The notes beneath the pieces are model-generated. The model had not been told where the DNA came from, did not search any database, and saw only the letters and a list, made by a program, of their open reading frames with translations. DNA of 8,811 nucleotides from assembly GCA_002315945.1 (NCBI GenBank), contig DCIJ01000022.1, positions 1,186-9,996 on the forward strand, in the 5' to 3' direction. The translations under genes were made by a program, and so were the position numbers. The stretch is from Lachnospiraceae bacterium UBA1729. GTDB taxonomy: Bacteria; Bacillota; Clostridia; Lachnospirales; Lachnospiraceae. Positions 5,581-8,811 of this stretch are shown here, piece after piece (the stretch's first letter is position 1; the number at the start of each line of letters is the position of its first letter).

Positions 5581-6024
5581 ATGAGAAAGAATTCAACTGG
5601 TGCTCTGTTTCTAATGGAGCTTATCATCGCTATATTTTTCTTTTCGCTGGCAAGCACAGTGTGCATTCAGCTCTTTGTTAAAGCGCACCTTATGTCCAGG
5701 GATTCGGTTGATTTAAACAAGGCTGTCATGTGGTCCCAGAACTTCGCCGAGGCCTTCGACGGTTTTGATGGTAATCTTGACGATATTTCAAATGCACTAA
5801 ATTGTTCAATGAATGGTTCAGACACTCTGTTGCTTGAGTTTGATAAGAACTGGAATCAGATTGATTCTTCAGCTACCACTGATCCCTCATACTCAGTAAG
5901 CCTTGAAAATACTATTTCAGGGGATCTTCACCGTGGTCATATTGTCTGTATTGATATTAAGAACTGCAAAACCATATACGAACTGGATATAGAATTGTTT
6001 ATTAGAGAGGCTATTGAAAAATGA
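5581..6024 (+). CDS. Prepilin-like protein with type IV signal (possible GspI/PilV analogue)
   Basis: This 147-aa protein has the clearest class III signal in the operon: a short basic leader MRKNSTGA, then LFLMELIIAIFFFSLASTVC as the hydrophobic alpha-1 helix. If cleavage falls after A8, the glutamate E13 occupies the canonical +5 position. Cleavage after G7 would put it at +6. The helix continues amphipathically (VDLNKAVMWSQNFAEAFDGF), and the rest is a small domain of about 85 residues with cysteines at 75, 123 and 129. Such proteins are cut and N-methylated by a prepilin peptidase, which is not encoded here. AGGA lies six bases before the ATG. The stop overlaps the next start by four bases (ATGA), implying coupled translation. 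An I/V-type minor pilin is the best guess. Confidence 0.8.
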   Translation: MRKNSTGALFLMELIIAIFFFSLASTVCIQLFVKAHLMSRDSVDLNKAVMWSQNFAEAFDGFDGNLDDISNALNCSMNGSDTLLLEFDKNWNQIDSSATTDPSYSVSLENTISGDLHRGHIVCIDIKNCKTIYELDIELFIREAIEK

Positions 6025-6476
6025 AGAAGAAACGTGGTTTTGGAGTGAACATTGGCACTTCATCTATAATGCTAATATTTGTTATTCTTTGTCTGGTAAG
6101 CTTCGCAACCCTTTCTATTGTAAGCGCCCATGTGGACTACGGACTTAGTAAAAAGCTTTCAGAAAGAACTCAGGCATATTATCAGGCATCAAATCAGGGA
6201 AATGAGTTTCTTGCCACTCTAAATTCTCAGCTTCATGAGACATATTTAAAATCAGAAGATAGGGAGAGCTATTATGCCAGTGTTGGTGAATCTACCAGTT
6301 TTAGTATTGAACTTACACCGCAGCAGTCCCTGGAAATTCATGTTGATATTTTATATCCCGAAAATCCTGACACCGACCCCTTCCTTAAAGTTTCTTCATG
6401 GCAGATAGTAACCTATGACAATCTTGAATTAGATGATTCTCTCCCAGTATTTACCGAAGAAGATTTTGTATTCTGA
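6021..6476 (+). CDS. Pilin-like protein resembling GspK/PilX tip pilins
   Basis: This 151-aa protein begins with basic MKKKRG and has one membrane helix at about 14-36 (TSSIMLIFVILCLVSFATLS). The segment LSKKLSERTQAYYQASNQGNEF (42-63) follows. In GspK and PilX the equivalent region reads as a similar 'R-xx-AYY-A---' stretch, which is the main reason for the comparison. There is no Glu at +5; GspK is the pseudopilin that characteristically lacks it. It is much shorter than GspK (about 300 aa), so the large alpha-domain is absent. It is the last gene of the operon, overlaps its predecessor by four bases and is followed by a strong terminator. The probable role is an initiating or capping subunit, inferred from family resemblance and position. 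Confidence 0.75.
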   Translation: MKKKRGFGVNIGTSSIMLIFVILCLVSFATLSIVSAHVDYGLSKKLSERTQAYYQASNQGNEFLATLNSQLHETYLKSEDRESYYASVGESTSFSIELTPQQSLEIHVDILYPENPDTDPFLKVSSWQIVTYDNLELDDSLPVFTEEDFVF

Positions 6477-6517
6477 TTTTGACCACAACGACATAAGCAT
6501 TTCCAGTGGTCTTGTTC
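6477..6517 (+). other. Short untranslated tail of the pseudopilin operon
   Basis: The bases after the last stop codon contain a six-base inverted repeat GACCAC/GTGGTC (6481-6486 with 6506-6511) around a 19-base loop. No T tract follows it directly, so it is not a terminator itself. It may fold at the 3' end of the mRNA. Confidence 0.3.
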
Positions 6518-6567
6518 AAAAAAAAATCCACTTCCATGATTTCTCATGAAAGTGGATTTATTTTTTT
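6518..6567. terminator. Bidirectional intrinsic terminator shared by the pseudopilin operon and rpoC
   Basis: AAATCCACTT (6524-6533) pairs with AAGTGGATTT (6550-6559). After one imperfect position the stem continues with CATGA/TCATG (6535-6539 with 6544-6548) and closes on a four-base loop. Nine A residues precede the stem (6518-6526) and seven T residues follow it (6561-6567), so both converging transcripts get a hairpin plus U tract. The imperfect pair is C-A in the plus transcript but G-U in the minus one, so the stem is slightly stronger for rpoC. It lies directly against the rpoC stop codon. Confidence 0.92.
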
Positions 6568-6568
6568 A

Positions 6569-8811
6569 CTATTCTTCAGAAATTACAACTTCTTCATCTG
6601 CTTCATCAGCTGAAAAATCAATAATTTCCTCATTCTTAATATCGGTGCTAAGTGATACGTTTCTGTAACGCTTCATACCTGTACCTGCAGGAATCAGCTT
6701 ACCAATAATAACGTTTTCCTTAAGTCCGATGAGGTTATCAACCTTGCCCTTAATAGCTGCATCAGTAAGAACCTTGGTGGTCTCCTGGAATGATGCTGCT
6801 GAAAGGAATGAGCTTGTTGCCAGAGCTGCCTTTGTGATACCAAGAATCTCCTGACGGCCAACAGCTACTTCTTTTCCTTCTGCCAAAAGCTGTTCGTTAA
6901 CGTCCTCAAATATGAGCTTGTCAACCTTTGTTCCAGGAAGGAATTCGCTATCTCCACCATTTTCGATTTCAACCTTCTTAAGCATCTGGCGTACAATCAC
7001 CTCAATATGCTTATCAGCGATATCAACACCCTGTAGACGGTATACTCTCTGAACCTCGCGAAGCATGTAATCCTGAACAGCTCTTACGCCCTTAATCTTT
7101 AACAGGTCATGAGGATTTACACTACCTTCTGTAAGTTCATCACCTGCTTCAAGAACTGCGCCATCCATAATCTTAATACGTGATCCGTAAGGAATCAGGT
7201 ATGTCTTGGATTCTCCAGATTCATGATCTGTAACTACTACTTCACGTTTCTTCTTTGTATCCTTAATCTCAGCTACACCACCGATTTCAGCGATGATTGC
7301 AAGACCCTTAGGCTTTCTTGCTTCGAAAAGCTCTTCAACTCTGGGAAGACCCTGAGTGATATCATCACCAGCTACACCACCAGTATGGAAGGTTCTCATT
7401 GTAAGCTGTGTACCAGGCTCACCGATTGACTGAGCTGCAATAATACCAACTGCTTCACCAACCTGAACTGCTTCACCAGTAGCCATGTTAGCACCATAAC
7501 ACTTAGCGCAGATACCGTTGTGGCTTCTACATCCAAGAATTGTTCTGATCTTAACAGACTCTTTAGGATTGCCATTCTCATCCACACCAACAGAGAGAAT
7601 CTTAGCTGCTCTGCTAGGTGTAATCATGTGATTCTTCTTAACGATTACATTGCCATCTTTATCACAGATCTCTTCACCACTAGTTCTACCAGTGATACGA
7701 TCCTTAAGGCTCTCAATTGTTTCCTTGCCATCCATGAATGCCTTAACTTCCATTGAAGGGAAGTCAGCCTTGCCTTCGCAGCAGTCAATTTCACGGATAA
7801 TAAGTTCCTGTGATACGTCAACCATTCTTCGTGTCAGGTAACCTGAGTCAGCTGTTCTAAGAGCGGTATCAGACAGACCCTTACGAGCACCATGGGCAGA
7901 CATGAAATACTCAAGTACGTCAAGACCCTCACGGAAGTTTGACTTAATTGGCAACTCGATGGTTCTACCTGTTGTATCTGCCATCAGACCACGCATACCA
8001 GCTAACTGTTTAATCTGCTGATTTGAACCACGGGCACCAGAGTCAGCCATCATAAAGATGTTGTTATATTTATCAAGACCACCAATCAGCTCATCGGTAA
8101 GAGCCTTATCGGTCTCGTTCCATGTCTCTACTACTGAACGATATCTTTCTTCTTCAGTAATAAGACCACGTCTGAAGTTGATAGAAATCTTATCAACGGT
8201 TTCCTGAGCTTCATCAAGCATACGAGGCTTGCTTGCAGGTACTGTCATATCAGAAATTGAAACTGTCATGGCAGCTCTTGTTGAATACTTGTAACCTGTA
8301 GACTTGATATCATCAAGAACCTCTGCAGTCTTTGATGCACCATGAATATTGATTACTTTTTCAAGGATCTGCTTAAGCCCTTTCTTTCCAACGTGGAAAT
8401 CTACTTCCAGTTTAAGAGCATTAGCTGGATCTGTTCTGTCTACAAATCCCAAATCCTGAGGAAGAATTTCATTAAACATGAATCTTCCAAGTGTAGACTC
8501 TACATTTCCACGAATAGTCTCACCATCAGCATTTGTTTTCTCAACTCTGACAGTAATTCTTGAATGAAGAGTAATAATCTTGTTCTCATAAGCAAGTATT
8601 GCTTCATCAAGATTCTTGAAGAATCTTCCTTCGCCCTCTGCTCCAGGTCTCTCCTGTGTCAGATAGTAGATACCAAGTACCATATCCTGTGAAGGAACTG
8701 CTACAGGGCCACCATCTGAAGGCTTCAACAGGTTGTTAGGAGACAGAAGCAGGAATCTGCACTCTGCCTGAGCCTCAACACTAAGAGGAAGATGAACAGC
8801 CATCTGGTCAC
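6569..8811 (-). CDS. rpoC: RNA polymerase subunit beta', C-terminal part (5' end outside window)
   Basis: Beta' forms the clamp, bridge helix and trigger loop of RNA polymerase. The frame enters at the right edge in the middle of the Mg-binding motif NADFDGDQ: the first full codons read D-Q-M-A-V-H-L-P-L-S, preceded by two bases of the Gly codon. About 746 residues are present, so the ATG at 8803 is internal and not a start. With residue 1 at that Met, the bridge-helix region is MMADSGARGSNQQIKQLAGM (251-270). The zinc-site cysteines are C341 or C342 with C425, C432 and C435. The trigger-loop segment GTQLTMRTFHTGG lies at 464-476 and the conserved ITQGLPRVEELFEAR at 482-496. The protein ends EEVVISEE with stop TAG at 6571-6569. 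Roughly 450-480 residues, and rpoB, should lie to the right. It converges on the pseudopilin operon. Confidence 0.98.
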   Translation of the reverse strand, partial: DQMAVHLPLSVEAQAECRFLLLSPNNLLKPSDGGPVAVPSQDMVLGIYYLTQERPGAEGEGRFFKNLDEAILAYENKIITLHSRITVRVEKTNADGETIRGNVESTLGRFMFNEILPQDLGFVDRTDPANALKLEVDFHVGKKGLKQILEKVINIHGASKTAEVLDDIKSTGYKYSTRAAMTVSISDMTVPASKPRMLDEAQETVDKISINFRRGLITEEERYRSVVETWNETDKALTDELIGGLDKYNNIFMMADSGARGSNQQIKQLAGMRGLMADTTGRTIELPIKSNFREGLDVLEYFMSAHGARKGLSDTALRTADSGYLTRRMVDVSQELIIREIDCCEGKADFPSMEVKAFMDGKETIESLKDRITGRTSGEEICDKDGNVIVKKNHMITPSRAAKILSVGVDENGNPKESVKIRTILGCRSHNGICAKCYGANMATGEAVQVGEAVGIIAAQSIGEPGTQLTMRTFHTGGVAGDDITQGLPRVEELFEARKPKGLAIIAEIGGVAEIKDTKKKREVVVTDHESGESKTYLIPYGSRIKIMDGAVLEAGDELTEGSVNPHDLLKIKGVRAVQDYMLREVQRVYRLQGVDIADKHIEVIVRQMLKKVEIENGGDSEFLPGTKVDKLIFEDVNEQLLAEGKEVAVGRQEILGITKAALATSSFLSAASFQETTKVLTDAAIKGKVDNLIGLKENVIIGKLIPAGTGMKRYRNVSLSTDIKNEEIIDFSADEADEEVVISEE

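Noticed and set aside
2624..6476. Mobile-element insertion between rpoC and rpsL
   Set aside because: No transposase, integrase, target duplication, terminal repeats or tRNA attachment site is visible at either border.
8801..8803. ATG as a start codon for a 744-aa protein
   Set aside because: The frame is open to the window edge, and the preceding codons complete the beta' catalytic motif, so this Met is internal to rpoC.

Overview
The window looks like chromosome from a low-to-moderate-GC Gram-positive anaerobe of the Clostridia, most probably a member of the Lachnospiraceae (Butyrivibrio/Roseburia-like). The grounds are the Firmicute-type S12 (139 aa) and S7 (156 aa), purine-rich Shine-Dalgarno sites, consensus sigma-A promoters, and a pilin-like gene set that I associate with that family. 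The genus is an inference and was not computed.

Layout from left to right. Positions 1-2377 (minus strand) hold the start of the str operon, transcribed right to left: rpsL, a 191-bp structured gap, rpsG, then fusA, which runs off the left edge after 426 codons. A perfect-hexamer promoter (TTGACA/TATAAT, 18-bp spacer) at 2508-2537 and a leader of about 124 nt precede rpsL. Positions 2624-3526 (minus) encode a secreted transglutaminase-like cysteine protein that starts at TTG and has a visible Cys/His/Asp triad. A 164-bp divergent promoter region follows. Positions 3691-6476 (plus) carry a tight five-gene operon. It encodes a GspF/PilC-type inner-membrane platform protein and four small proteins with a single N-terminal membrane segment that look like minor pseudopilins (a G/H-like protein, a J-like DUF4860-type protein, an I-like protein with a prepilin signal, and a K-like protein). 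Positions 6569-8811 (minus) are the C-terminal part of rpoC, cut by the right edge inside the catalytic NADFDGDQ motif. The pilin operon and rpoC converge on one bidirectional terminator.

The unusual point is context. In most Firmicutes rpoC leads, usually through a small L7Ae-family gene, into rpsL-rpsG-fusA-tuf. Here that junction is about 4.2 kb wide. It holds a secretion/pilus-type assembly cassette pointing against the housekeeping genes, plus a secreted papain-fold enzyme with its own promoter. The cassette has a platform and a full set of tip-like pilins, but no ATPase, prepilin peptidase or obvious abundant major pilin in view, so it must rely on parts encoded elsewhere. I infer a short pseudopilus or DNA-uptake/secretion fibre. 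The sequence does not show what it moves, or whether the transglutaminase-like protein works with it.

There are no tRNA or rRNA genes, insertion sequences or CRISPR arrays in the window, and no gene-free stretch over 300 bases. The gaps (1767-1957, 2378-2623, 3527-3690, 6477-6568) are described as features.
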